Assembly (NCBI RefSeq): GCF_017316185.1
Contig: NZ_JAFLVX010000035.1
Span: 1-64,000 of the forward strand
Direction: 5' to 3'
DNA length: 64,000 nt
Origin: Candidatus Vagococcus giribetii
Lineage (GTDB): Bacteria; Bacillota; Bacilli; Lactobacillales; Vagococcaceae
Position numbers and translations under genes: made by a program. The notes below the pieces were generated by a model. The model was given only the letters and a program-made list of their open reading frames with translations. It did no database searches and was not told the origin of the DNA. Below are positions 7,972 to 16,320 of this stretch, piece after piece; position 1 is the first letter of the stretch; each line of letters begins with the position of its first letter.

Positions 7972-8808
7972 ATGAAGATGAAAACAAGGTATGGTAGTAG
8001 TCCTGAAATGATTAGACATTTTTCAACAACCCAATTGAGAGATGAGTTTTTAGTGGAAGAGCTATTTGTCCCAGGCAAAGTCTGTCTAACGTATACCCAC
8101 AATGATCGCATGATTTTTGGAGGAGTAACTCCTACTGAAAGTGAGTTAGAAATAAAACTTTCTAAAGAACTAGGTGTTAGCTACTTTTTAGAACGACGTG
8201 AATTAGGAGTTATCAATATTGGGGGACCAGGTTATATAGTAATTGATGGTGTGTCAGAACCAATGAAAAAACAAGATGGTTACTATATTGGAAAAGAAAC
8301 AAAGGAAGTACTCTTTAAATCAGAAGATGCTAGTAACCCGGCTAAATTTTACTGTGTATCTGTGCCAGCGCACAAAAAATACCCAAATGTAAAAATCAGT
8401 ATTGATGAAATTACACCTTTTGAAACTGGTGAAGCTAAAACACTTAATGAAAGAAAAATTTTCCAATATATTCATCCGAATATTTGTGACAGCTGTCAGT
8501 TGCAAATGGGTTATACCATATTAGCAGAAGGTTCATCTTGGAACACAATGCCTTGTCATACTCACGAAAGAAGAATGGAAACTTATTTGTATTTTGATAT
8601 GGATCCTGATACACGAGTATTTCATTTTATGGGCACACCAGATGAAACAAAGCATTTAGTGATTGGTAATGAACAAGCAGCTATCTCACCTAGTTGGTCA
8701 ATTCATACAGGTGTGGCAACTGCAGATTATACATTTATTTGGGCAATGTGTGGGGAAAATATTACATATGATGATATGGATATGATTCCAATGAGTGAGT
8801 TGAAATAA
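7972..8808 (+). CDS. kduI: 5-keto-4-deoxyuronate isomerase KduI
   Basis: Converts 4-deoxy-5-ketouronate, formed from unsaturated uronate, to 2,5-diketo-3-deoxygluconate in the cytosol. At 278 aa it has exactly the family length, and the zinc ligands fall at His196, His198, Glu203 and His245 (motif CHTHERRME, then SIHTG), the same numbers as in E. coli KduI. The ATG at 7972 lies 7 nt after AAGGAGAGG. It is the first gene of the uronate operon, 15 bp before kduD, and sits behind the two IclR operators. Use of kduI/kduD rather than dhuI/dhuD separates this organism from streptococci. Confidence 0.96.
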   Translation: MKMKTRYGSSPEMIRHFSTTQLRDEFLVEELFVPGKVCLTYTHNDRMIFGGVTPTESELEIKLSKELGVSYFLERRELGVINIGGPGYIVIDGVSEPMKKQDGYYIGKETKEVLFKSEDASNPAKFYCVSVPAHKKYPNVKISIDEITPFETGEAKTLNERKIFQYIHPNICDSCQLQMGYTILAEGSSWNTMPCHTHERRMETYLYFDMDPDTRVFHFMGTPDETKHLVIGNEQAAISPSWSIHTGVATADYTFIWAMCGENITYDDMDMIPMSELK

Positions 8809-8823
8809 GAAAGGGGAAAAAGT

Positions 8824-9612
8824 ATGACATTTAGTATGGATTCTTTTAGATTAGATGGAAAAGTGGCATTAGTAACAGGTGGTATTTATGGAATAGGTTT
8901 TGGGATTGCCCAAGCATTATCAGAAGCAGGAGCAACTATTGTTTATAATAGTGTGACAGAGGCTTCAGTAGCTGAAGGTGCGGAAAACTATAAAAACGCA
9001 GGTATTGATGCTAAAGGGTATGTATTTGATGTAACGGATGAAGAAGCTGTGATTAAAGCTGTTAAACAAATCGAAGAAGAAGTAGGCACAATTGACATCT
9101 TAGTGAATAATGCAGGCATTATTAAGCGTACGCCGATGTTAGAGATGTCAGTCGAAGATTTCAGACAAGTAATCGATATTGACTTAAATGGTCCTTTTAT
9201 TATGTCCAAAGCTGTTTTACCAGGCATGATTGAAAAAGGAAGCGGTAAAATCATTAATATTTGTTCAATGATGAGTGAATTAGGACGTGAGACAGTTAGT
9301 GCATATGCAGCTGCTAAGGGTGGTTTGAAGATGTTAACTAAAAATATTTGTTCAGAATTTGGTGAACATAATATCCAATGTAATGGAATTGGACCGGGTT
9401 ATATCGCGACGCCTCAAACAGCCCCATTAAGAGAAGAAGGACACCCATTCAATGATTTTATTATTGCTAAAACACCAGCCGCTCGATGGGGAACGGTAGA
9501 AGATTTACAAGGCTCAGCAGTATTTCTATCATCACAAGCATCAGATTTTGTTAATGGTCATATTCTGTATGTTGATGGTGGTATTCTAGCGTATATTGGA
9601 AAACAACCTTAA
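8824..9612 (+). CDS. kduD: 2-deoxy-D-gluconate 3-dehydrogenase KduD (SDR)
   Basis: Short-chain dehydrogenase that reduces 2,5-diketo-3-deoxygluconate to 2-keto-3-deoxygluconate with NAD(P)H. The 262-aa protein shows the Rossmann glycine motif TGGIYGIG (18-25), NNAG, and the catalytic triad Ser148, Tyr161, Lys165 (YAAAK). A ribosome site AAAGGGG precedes the ATG. It follows kduI directly and is followed by a terminator that may attenuate the downstream part of the operon. Confidence 0.94.
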   Translation: MTFSMDSFRLDGKVALVTGGIYGIGFGIAQALSEAGATIVYNSVTEASVAEGAENYKNAGIDAKGYVFDVTDEEAVIKAVKQIEEEVGTIDILVNNAGIIKRTPMLEMSVEDFRQVIDIDLNGPFIMSKAVLPGMIEKGSGKIINICSMMSELGRETVSAYAAAKGGLKMLTKNICSEFGEHNIQCNGIGPGYIATPQTAPLREEGHPFNDFIIAKTPAARWGTVEDLQGSAVFLSSQASDFVNGHILYVDGGILAYIGKQP

Positions 9613-9619
9613 TAAACGC

Positions 9620-9649
9620 GAGTAGTACGAATCTCGTGCTACTCTTTTT
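9620..9649 (+). terminator. Intergenic terminator/attenuator in the uronate operon
   Basis: An 11-bp stem (9620-9630 with 9634-9644, one G-U pair) and a short T-run lie between kduD and the MFS gene. With no promoter visible before the MFS gene, it probably reduces rather than abolishes read-through. Confidence 0.75.
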
Positions 9650-9676
9650 ATTTTTTATACAAGGATGGGAAAACAA

Positions 9677-10864
9677 ATGACATTTTATAAAACACTAGAT
9701 ACAACAAGTCGATATATTCTTTTTTGTTGTTTCTTTATTTTCTTTGTTAATGGTCTTTACTCTATGATATTTGGTTCAATATTACCCATTCTCAGTGAGA
9801 CATATCAACTAAGTGACACGATTAGTGGTGTCCTATTGTCTGCTCATCAAGCAGGAAACTTAATTGCAGGTTTTATTGCTGGACTATTACCTATTTACTA
9901 TGGAAGAAAAAAATCAATTTTATTTTTAAGTAGCTTTGTTATAATCGGCTTTTTTCTAATGATTGTAACGAGTCAGCCATTGTTGTTATTGTTAGGCTTT
10001 TTCTTTACAGGAATTAGTAGAGGAAGTATTTCAAATTTCAACAATAAAACTGTCAATGATATTTCTAACAGTAATCCGGTGGCATTAAATTTTCTTCATA
10101 GTATGTTTGCTATTGGGGCACTTTTATCACCTTTTCTAGTTCTAGGTGTTAGCTCATTGTTTGGGAGTTCGGGTTGGAAAGTAGCTCTTATCACGATTAT
10201 TATCTTAATCATTATTTCTCAAGTGATGTTTAGTAAGATGCCGATTGAAGAGGATAACTTAGTAAGAAAAAACAGAGGTAAAAAAGATTATTCTTTTTTT
10301 AAAGATGCTTTGTTTTGGAATACAATAAGTATCATTTTTTTCTATCTTTGCGCAGAGTCTGCCATTACAGGATGGCTAGTGACTTACTTTATTAGTCAAG
10401 AGTTACTAACTATTTCTCAAGCACAAATGATTTCATCTCTTCTTTGGTTGTCTATTCTAATCGGACGCCTCATGTGTGTATTTATGAGTGGGCGCTTGTC
10501 AAAGGGGATACTTATAACAGTGATAAGTATTGGGAGCAGTTTATTTTATTTATTATTACTTAATAGTAATAGTCTAGCCATGATTGTCTTCTCTATTTTA
10601 GGTTTAGGAATTTCCATGGGAGGAATTTACCCAACAGCGATGACAATAGCAGGTCAGTCAATCAAAAAACATCCTATGGCATTAGGTTGGATTTTAGTGA
10701 TAGGTGGTCTAGGTGGCATAACTATGCCAATGATAACGGGGTATTTATCTGAAAAATTGACAATTTTTCATGGTATGGCAGCTATAATTATAGCCATTGT
10801 ATTGATGTTACTAAGTGTATTTTGGTATCAATTGGTTAATGAAAAAAAGGAGATATATAAATGA
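9677..10864 (+). CDS. MFS transporter, probable uronate/keto-sugar uptake
   Basis: A 395-aa, 12-segment major facilitator with motif A (GLLPIYYGRKKS). The first ATG (9665) overlaps the AAGGATGGG ribosome site, so the ATG at 9677 is the likelier start. It ends in an ATGA overlap with kdgA, so it is part of the uronate operon. The position between kduD and kdgA suggests import of a monosaccharide product such as an unsaturated or 2-keto-3-deoxy sugar acid. Sequence alone gives only a sugar-type MFS (FucP/TsgA-like flavour). Confidence 0.8.
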   Translation: MTFYKTLDTTSRYILFCCFFIFFVNGLYSMIFGSILPILSETYQLSDTISGVLLSAHQAGNLIAGFIAGLLPIYYGRKKSILFLSSFVIIGFFLMIVTSQPLLLLLGFFFTGISRGSISNFNNKTVNDISNSNPVALNFLHSMFAIGALLSPFLVLGVSSLFGSSGWKVALITIIILIIISQVMFSKMPIEEDNLVRKNRGKKDYSFFKDALFWNTISIIFFYLCAESAITGWLVTYFISQELLTISQAQMISSLLWLSILIGRLMCVFMSGRLSKGILITVISIGSSLFYLLLLNSNSLAMIVFSILGLGISMGGIYPTAMTIAGQSIKKHPMALGWILVIGGLGGITMPMITGYLSEKLTIFHGMAAIIIAIVLMLLSVFWYQLVNEKKEIYK

Positions 10865-11508
10865 AAAAAGTAAAAACATTATCAATGTTAGAAGAAAATG
10901 GCTTAGTTGCTGTTATTCGAGGTAATTCAAAGTTAGAGGGAATAGAACTATCAAAAGCAGTTGTCACAGGTGGTATTACATCGATAGAAGTAGCATATAC
11001 AACACCCGAAGCAAGTGGCGTGATCTCAGTATTAAAGGAAATGTATCAAGATAATCCAACGGTTGTTATAGGAGCTGGAACTGTTCTAGATGAGGTAACT
11101 GCTAGACTATCGATTTTAGCAGGAGCTGATTTTGTGGTGAGTCCATCTTTTGATATAGAAGTAGCACAACTATGTAATTTATATCAAGTTCCCTATATGC
11201 CAGGTTGTATGACTATTACTGAGATAAATACGGCTTTACAAGCTGGAGTCGATATCATTAAAGTGTTTCCAGGTGATATAGTGGGAAGTCAGTTTATCAA
11301 AAATATCAAGGGGCCTCTTCCTCATGTGAACTTAATGCCAACTGGAGGGGTTAATCTTGAGAACATGGCTGATTGGTTTGAAAAAGGAGTTATTGCTGTT
11401 GGTATAGGAGGTAATTTAACTGTGGGGATGACGCCAGGAGATTATCGTCCAGTAATTAGTAACTCAGAAAAATATGTCGCTAAGTTAAATGAAATTAGAG
11501 GGAAATAG
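10861..11508 (+). CDS. kdgA: KDPG (2-keto-3-deoxy-6-phosphogluconate) aldolase
   Basis: Class I aldolase that splits KDPG into pyruvate and glyceraldehyde-3-phosphate. The 215-aa protein has the Eda hallmarks: AVIRGN near residue 20, catalytic Glu43 in SIEVAYTTPEA, GAGTV, and Schiff-base Lys134 in DIIKVFPGD, then PTGGV. The ATG overlaps the MFS stop by four bases and kdgK begins two bases after its stop, so the three genes are tightly coupled. It is the final step of uronate breakdown. Confidence 0.95.
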   Translation: MKKVKTLSMLEENGLVAVIRGNSKLEGIELSKAVVTGGITSIEVAYTTPEASGVISVLKEMYQDNPTVVIGAGTVLDEVTARLSILAGADFVVSPSFDIEVAQLCNLYQVPYMPGCMTITEINTALQAGVDIIKVFPGDIVGSQFIKNIKGPLPHVNLMPTGGVNLENMADWFEKGVIAVGIGGNLTVGMTPGDYRPVISNSEKYVAKLNEIRGK

Positions 11509-11510
11509 CT

Positions 11511-12521
11511 ATGGGGAGAGTACTAACTTTAGGAGAAATATTACTTAGATATTCTACAGAAAGAGGAGAAAAAATACAGGATACTCGAAAGTTTTCATCT
11601 TACTATGGTGGTAGTGAACCTAATGTTGCGATTGGTTTATCAGGGCTTGGTCACAAGACTCAACTCCTTTCTGCGGTACCAAATAATCAATTGGGACAAG
11701 GTGCTATGGCAAATCTTCGTCATTATGGTGTTGACACATCCCTCGTTAAAATGACTGGTGAGAGAATGGGTGTTTACTACGTTGAAAGTGGGGCTGGTAA
11801 CAGAGCCACTTCTGTTTTGTATGATAGAAAGTACTCAAGTATTTCTGAATTAAAAGAAAATCCATGGCAAGATGAGTTATTATTTCAAGGTGTAGATATT
11901 TTCCATGTTTCAGGAATCACCACTGCTTTATCAAAGGATTTACTTGAAACAACCATCGAACTAATGGAGTTGGCAAAAAAAAATCATGTGAAAGTTTCTT
12001 TTGATAGTAACTATCGAGCTAAACTTTGGTGTTTAGAAGATGCGTTACAAGCTTATAAAAGAATACTACCTTTAGTAGACTTTTTGTCTGCTAGTAAGTT
12101 AGATGCAATTAATATTCTTGGTGTTGAAGAAAAAGAATTTGATACTCAAGAACAAGAGTTAGCATACTACTATCAAGAGATAGAAGCGCTATATCCTAAT
12201 ATTGAAAAAATATATTCAACAGTGAGAGATGTTGTATCGACTGATGAAAATTATTTAATGGGAAGTCTATGGGAAAACCACAAACTATTTTGTTCTAAAA
12301 GGTATCATGTGACACAGATTGTTGAACGTATAGGTGGAGGAGATTCTTTTTCAGCAGGAATGCTGCATTCATTTCTGACGGAGAAAACGGCTAAAGAAGC
12401 AAGTGAATTTGCTACCGGGATGTCTGTATTAAAACATACTTATTTGGGAGATGCTGTTGAGTTTAGCCAAAATGAAATCGAAGCATTTATTGCTAGTAAA
12501 TCAAGTAAAATAAATCGTTAG
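11511..12521 (+). CDS. kdgK: 2-keto-3-deoxygluconate kinase (PfkB family)
   Basis: Phosphorylates KDG to KDPG using ATP. The 336-aa PfkB-fold protein shows the N-terminal GGSEPNVAIGLSGLG motif and the C-terminal anion-hole motif RIGGGDSFSAG with catalytic Asp278. It follows kdgA by two bases and precedes the lectin-like gene by 15 bp. The enzymes KduI, KduD, KdgK and KdgA in this operon make the route from unsaturated uronate complete. Confidence 0.93.
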   Translation: MGRVLTLGEILLRYSTERGEKIQDTRKFSSYYGGSEPNVAIGLSGLGHKTQLLSAVPNNQLGQGAMANLRHYGVDTSLVKMTGERMGVYYVESGAGNRATSVLYDRKYSSISELKENPWQDELLFQGVDIFHVSGITTALSKDLLETTIELMELAKKNHVKVSFDSNYRAKLWCLEDALQAYKRILPLVDFLSASKLDAINILGVEEKEFDTQEQELAYYYQEIEALYPNIEKIYSTVRDVVSTDENYLMGSLWENHKLFCSKRYHVTQIVERIGGGDSFSAGMLHSFLTEKTAKEASEFATGMSVLKHTYLGDAVEFSQNEIEAFIASKSSKINR

Positions 12522-12536
12522 AAAGAGGTAGTTATT

Positions 12537-13325
12537 ATGCTAACATTATCACTAAAAAATAATAATGAAGTGACTGATACAAGAAAAGGGCAAGAAGAAA
12601 CATATTTAGCTTTTAAACGTTATGCTTATCAAGCAGGCGACTATTTTGAATTAACTACATCAGAACCTGGTCAATATGTTTGGGTCCAAATGGACGCTGC
12701 TATTGAACCAAGTTTGATTTTTATGAGAGAATGCAACTGGCGATATAACGTTATTTTAGAGGAATCACTAAAGCGAGCTTACTCACCTAGTGTTTTTATG
12801 GGGGAGCGTCATTATGCCAAAGCTTGGTTACCAACTAAGGAAGAAGTAAACCAGTACCGTAATTTGGCTAAAAATTCTCATGATCAAAAAGATGATTCTT
12901 ATGTTTATCCTCATGCCTTTGCCAATGTTGAAACACGGAATGATTCCACATTTTTTGCAAGAAATGCGATTGATGGCATATTAGCTAATGAGGATCATGG
13001 AGCATATCCATATCAATCTTGGGGAATTAATCAAAGATCAGATGCTAAGATAACAATCGATTTTGGTTGTGAGGTACTTATTGACAAACTAGCATTAGTA
13101 CTGAGAGCAGATTATCCACATGATAGTTTTTGGACACAAGTAACAGTTGAATTATCCACTGGGGAAGAATACATCTTTCAAACAACTGATTCTTTAGATA
13201 GACAATTTTTCGATTTACCTAAAACAAAAATTACTCATTTAACTCTAAAAGAGTTAATAAAAAATGAGGATGAATCACCTTTTCCAGCATTAACACAAAT
13301 TGAAGTATACGGAAAAATAGGATAA
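12537..13325 (+). CDS. Leaderless F5/8 type C-like carbohydrate-binding protein
   Basis: A 262-aa protein without signal peptide or membrane segment. The second half (about 125-262) reads as a discoidin/F5-8 type C beta-sandwich: NAIDG, then WGINQRSDAKITIDFG, then a closing LTQIEVYGKIG. The first half is an unrecognised domain rich in aromatic residues. It is the last gene of the uronate operon, 15 bp after kdgK. Proteins of this kind accompany glycosaminoglycan and rhamnogalacturonan loci, but their role is not known to me; a cytosolic lectin or an enzyme with a binding module are both possible. Confidence 0.6.
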   Translation: MLTLSLKNNNEVTDTRKGQEETYLAFKRYAYQAGDYFELTTSEPGQYVWVQMDAAIEPSLIFMRECNWRYNVILEESLKRAYSPSVFMGERHYAKAWLPTKEEVNQYRNLAKNSHDQKDDSYVYPHAFANVETRNDSTFFARNAIDGILANEDHGAYPYQSWGINQRSDAKITIDFGCEVLIDKLALVLRADYPHDSFWTQVTVELSTGEEYIFQTTDSLDRQFFDLPKTKITHLTLKELIKNEDESPFPALTQIEVYGKIG

Positions 13326-13371
13326 ACGTTTACAAATAGATTGTCTATCGCTTATACTTTTGTAAACGTTT
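13324..13371. promoter_or_regulatory. Paired cre-like inverted repeat before the LevR gene
   Basis: Two perfectly complementary 13-bp arms (AAACGTTTACAAA at 13324-13336, TTTGTAAACGTTT at 13359-13371) are separated by 22 bp. Each arm contains the AAACGTTT core of catabolite-responsive elements; the right one matches the cre consensus at 13 of 14 positions (13361-13374). No T-run follows, so it is more likely an operator than a terminator. A CcpA site controlling the sigma-54 activator is the simplest reading. Confidence 0.6.
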
Positions 13372-13424
13372 CGACATTATTATCGAAAAAGTGATAAAGA
13401 TTAAGAACAGAAAAAAATTATAGG

Positions 13425-16190
13425 ATGATCAGTGTGAATAAAATAGATTACTTGCTTTTTTTGGAAAAATATTTTGAAGCTATAACTGAGTTAACAGAAA
13501 CTAGTTGTTTTTTTGCCACAACTCAATTTGTTTCTGATAAGACAAATAAAAAGACAAATATTGTGAATCATCATTTAAATAATTTATTCAAAGAAGATCA
13601 ATTAATTAAAATAAATTCGAAACCAGTTTATTATTTACCTAAAAAATCATTAGAAACTTTTTTAGCGAGAAAAGTTGAAAAATCTGTTTATGAGTCCTTT
13701 AAAGAATTAACGGAAGAGAGTCGAGATGTGTTTGATCAGTTGATAGGAAGCCAATACAGCTTAAATCATGTGATTAAACAAGGAAAAATTGCTTTGAGTT
13801 ATCCCCCTAAAGGGATGCCATTTTTACTAACTGGACCAACAGGATCAGGTAAGACTTTTTTAGTGAAACAGTTTTATGAGTATGCTAAAAGTAATCAGAT
13901 GGTTCCTAATGATGCACCATTGATTACATTTAATTGTGCTGAGTATGCTGATAATCCTGAATTGTTATCTTCAAAATTATTCGGCTATAGAAAAGGAAGC
14001 TTTACAGGTGCTGAGTCTGATAGAAAAGGTTTGCTAGAGTTAAGTGACAAAGGAATTTTATTTATTGATGAAGTGCATAGACTGACTCCTGAAAATCAAG
14101 AAAAATTATTCTATTTTATTGATGAAGGGAAGTATAAGCCGATTGGGGAAAATGAAGAGTGGCATTATTCAGATGTTAGGCTGATGTTTGCCACAACTGA
14201 ATCAGTAGATGATTATTTACTAGAAACTTTTATCAGACGAATCCCAATTGTCTCTCAAGTTCCTTCCTTGGAAGAAAGAGGAACTAGAGAGAAAAGAGAC
14301 TTCTTGTATTATTTTTTTAAAAAAGAAGCAGGACTTTTAAACAAACAAATTTTAATTGAAGACTCATTGTTTCGTTTTTTATTAGCATTTAACTTCTCTG
14401 GAAATGTAGGAGAACTTCAGAATTTAATCAAATATATTTGTGGTAATAGTTATGTGAGACAAGGTGGCATTGAGACATTAAATGTGTCTGTAGGAGATTT
14501 ACCTGAAAAATTGAAAAAAGAGGCATTTAAAAGTATTGATTTCAATCAAAAACCTCCAATTGAAATTAGTCCGAATGGTAAAATAGTTGATTCCAGTTAT
14601 CAGTCAATGAGTGTTTTCTTTGAATCTATTTATGCTGATTTAAATGAAGTAGGTTGCCAGTATCAAGAAAATGAAATCAGCTTTTATCATTGGATTAATG
14701 ACTCGTTCGAGCGAATAGAATCTCAATTTAAATTGATTGATAATCGATTTTTAATTGATAAATATCAAAAGGTAAAACTTCAAACCATTATAGAAGAAAT
14801 ATGTCGTGTAATGTTTGAAACTCATCAAATCGAAGTTCACCAAGAGACAAAAGAAATCCTGCTTACTTTTTTAGAATTGCTTATTTCAAGAGAAACTAAA
14901 ACAATCTATCCAGATGAGGTTGCTTCTAGCTACAATGTATTGTTTAGTGAGAAATTAGAGTATGTCAAAAACACAGTAGAGTTGTTTGTTTTCTTGTTTA
15001 GAGAAATGACTACTGTAGGCAATGTTGTTTTAAACGAGTGGGATTATCTCATGTTGCATATGATTTTTTCTTATTACGGAAGATTAAAGAATAAAGAGCA
15101 AATTAATGGAGTTATTATCTGTCATGGAAAGAGTACAGCAACAAGTATTGCTGAGACAACAAATACGATGATCGGTCAGAAAGTGTATCAAGGAATTGAT
15201 ATGGATTTAGAGGTTAGTTTTTCTGAAATTATTGTAAAACTTCAGCGTTATCTATCTTTACATGAAACAGCCAATGGTACGATTATCTTAATCGATATTG
15301 GGCATACTCAAGATTTGAAAAAAGCGTTAGAAACGAGAGTAGATGGTTCGATTGTTATTATTAACAATGTGTCCACACAATTAGCTTTAGACGTTGGCTT
15401 TAGGATTGTGAATCATGAGAATATCGAAGTGATTGGTAAAGAGTCTTCCTCCCAACATTTTTCAAGTTTTTCATTGTTTCAACCTGAGAAGAAAAAAGTA
15501 CCAGCGTTAATTATTTCTTGTCAGTCAGGCATTGGAACGGCCAAAAAATTACAAGAAGTTATTTCTGCTAATCTACCAAGAAACACGCCTATTCAATTAG
15601 TTTTATCAGACTATAGTCATTTGAAAAGAATGAAAACAAACACCACGATGTTTAATCGTTATGAAATTATTGGTATTTTAGGAACAGCAGATCCAGAAGT
15701 TGCAGGAGTGAAGTATATAGGCATTGATGATTTAGTATCTGAGGACGGTCATCAATTTGTTTCTGAGATTTTTAATGATTATTTAAACTATCATGAAATT
15801 CAAGAGTTAAATAATGGTGTTATGAAAACATTGTCGTTAGAAAATTTAGTAACAATGTTAAGCATCTTAAATCCGGAAAAAACAATAGAATTGATTTCTG
15901 AAATGATTGTCTTTTGGGAAAAGACTTTTAAAATTGAAATACCCAATAATTTAAAAACAGCTCTTTATATTCATATCAGCTGTATGATTGAACGTGTTAT
16001 TACAAGAGAATACGTTAAAAATCAGCACCTTGATCAAGTTGAGTTTGAAAAAAATCATGGTTTCTTTATCGAGACGATTAAAAATGGTTTGGAGAAGTTT
16101 GAATCAGTTTATCATGTTGAGGTAGATATGGGAGAAATCTTCTATTTACATCAATTGTTCCAAGCAAATCTAATTGGATTTACTTTTTAA
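13425..16190 (+). CDS. LevR-type sigma-54-dependent PTS-controlled activator
   Basis: A 921-aa transcription activator. Order: N-terminal winged helix (about 1-75), AAA+ domain with Walker A GPTGSGKT (137-144), sigma-54 contact loop GSFTGA (191-196, usual GAFTGA) and Walker B ILFIDE (211-216), PRD1, an EIIA-Man-like region (GVIICHGKSTATSIAETT), an EIIB-Gat-like region (ALIISCQSGIGTAKKL) and PRD2 at the C terminus. PRD histidines would be phosphorylated by HPr and the PTS. A consensus -24/-12 promoter follows at 16268, so it should activate the ugl-PTS operon. Start is either ATG 13425 or GTG 13434, which has better spacing from AGGATGA. A cre-like pair upstream suggests catabolite control. 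Confidence 0.92.
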   Translation: MISVNKIDYLLFLEKYFEAITELTETSCFFATTQFVSDKTNKKTNIVNHHLNNLFKEDQLIKINSKPVYYLPKKSLETFLARKVEKSVYESFKELTEESRDVFDQLIGSQYSLNHVIKQGKIALSYPPKGMPFLLTGPTGSGKTFLVKQFYEYAKSNQMVPNDAPLITFNCAEYADNPELLSSKLFGYRKGSFTGAESDRKGLLELSDKGILFIDEVHRLTPENQEKLFYFIDEGKYKPIGENEEWHYSDVRLMFATTESVDDYLLETFIRRIPIVSQVPSLEERGTREKRDFLYYFFKKEAGLLNKQILIEDSLFRFLLAFNFSGNVGELQNLIKYICGNSYVRQGGIETLNVSVGDLPEKLKKEAFKSIDFNQKPPIEISPNGKIVDSSYQSMSVFFESIYADLNEVGCQYQENEISFYHWINDSFERIESQFKLIDNRFLIDKYQKVKLQTIIEEICRVMFETHQIEVHQETKEILLTFLELLISRETKTIYPDEVASSYNVLFSEKLEYVKNTVELFVFLFREMTTVGNVVLNEWDYLMLHMIFSYYGRLKNKEQINGVIICHGKSTATSIAETTNTMIGQKVYQGIDMDLEVSFSEIIVKLQRYLSLHETANGTIILIDIGHTQDLKKALETRVDGSIVIINNVSTQLALDVGFRIVNHENIEVIGKESSSQHFSSFSLFQPEKKKVPALIISCQSGIGTAKKLQEVISANLPRNTPIQLVLSDYSHLKRMKTNTTMFNRYEIIGILGTADPEVAGVKYIGIDDLVSEDGHQFVSEIFNDYLNYHEIQELNNGVMKTLSLENLVTMLSILNPEKTIELISEMIVFWEKTFKIEIPNNLKTALYIHISCMIERVITREYVKNQHLDQVEFEKNHGFFIETIKNGLEKFESVYHVEVDMGEIFYLHQLFQANLIGFTF

Positions 16191-16212
16191 GAAAGTAAAT
16201 CCAATTTTTTTT
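16172..16212 (+). terminator. Terminator overlapping the end of the LevR gene
   Basis: A perfect 15-bp stem joins 16172-16186 (inside the last codons) and 16192-16206, with Ts to 16212. Its 5' arm encodes the C-terminal residues. Confidence 0.9.
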
Positions 16213-16235
16213 GATATACATCCAATATCCGTATT

Positions 16236-16285
16236 TGAAAAGGCTATCAGGTGACGTTTTCTAAAAGTTGGCACGACAATTGCTA
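16236..16285 (+). promoter_or_regulatory. Sigma-54 (-24/-12) promoter of the ugl-PTS operon
   Basis: TTGGCAC-gacaa-TTGCTA at 16268-16285 matches the RpoN consensus TGGCAC-N5-TTGC fully; GG is at 16270-16271 and GC at 16282-16283, 12 bp apart. The predicted start of transcription is near 16295. A cre-like TGAAAAGGCTATCA at 16236-16249 matches 13 of 14 positions but lacks the central C, so it is only tentative. Confidence 0.93.
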
Positions 16286-16320
16286 TATATTAAGTGAGAT
16301 TAAAGAAGGAGAGATGCTAG

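Noticed and set aside
16236-16249. Strong cre site before ugl
   Set aside because: 13 of 14 positions fit, but the invariant central CG is GG, so I kept it only as a tentative note.
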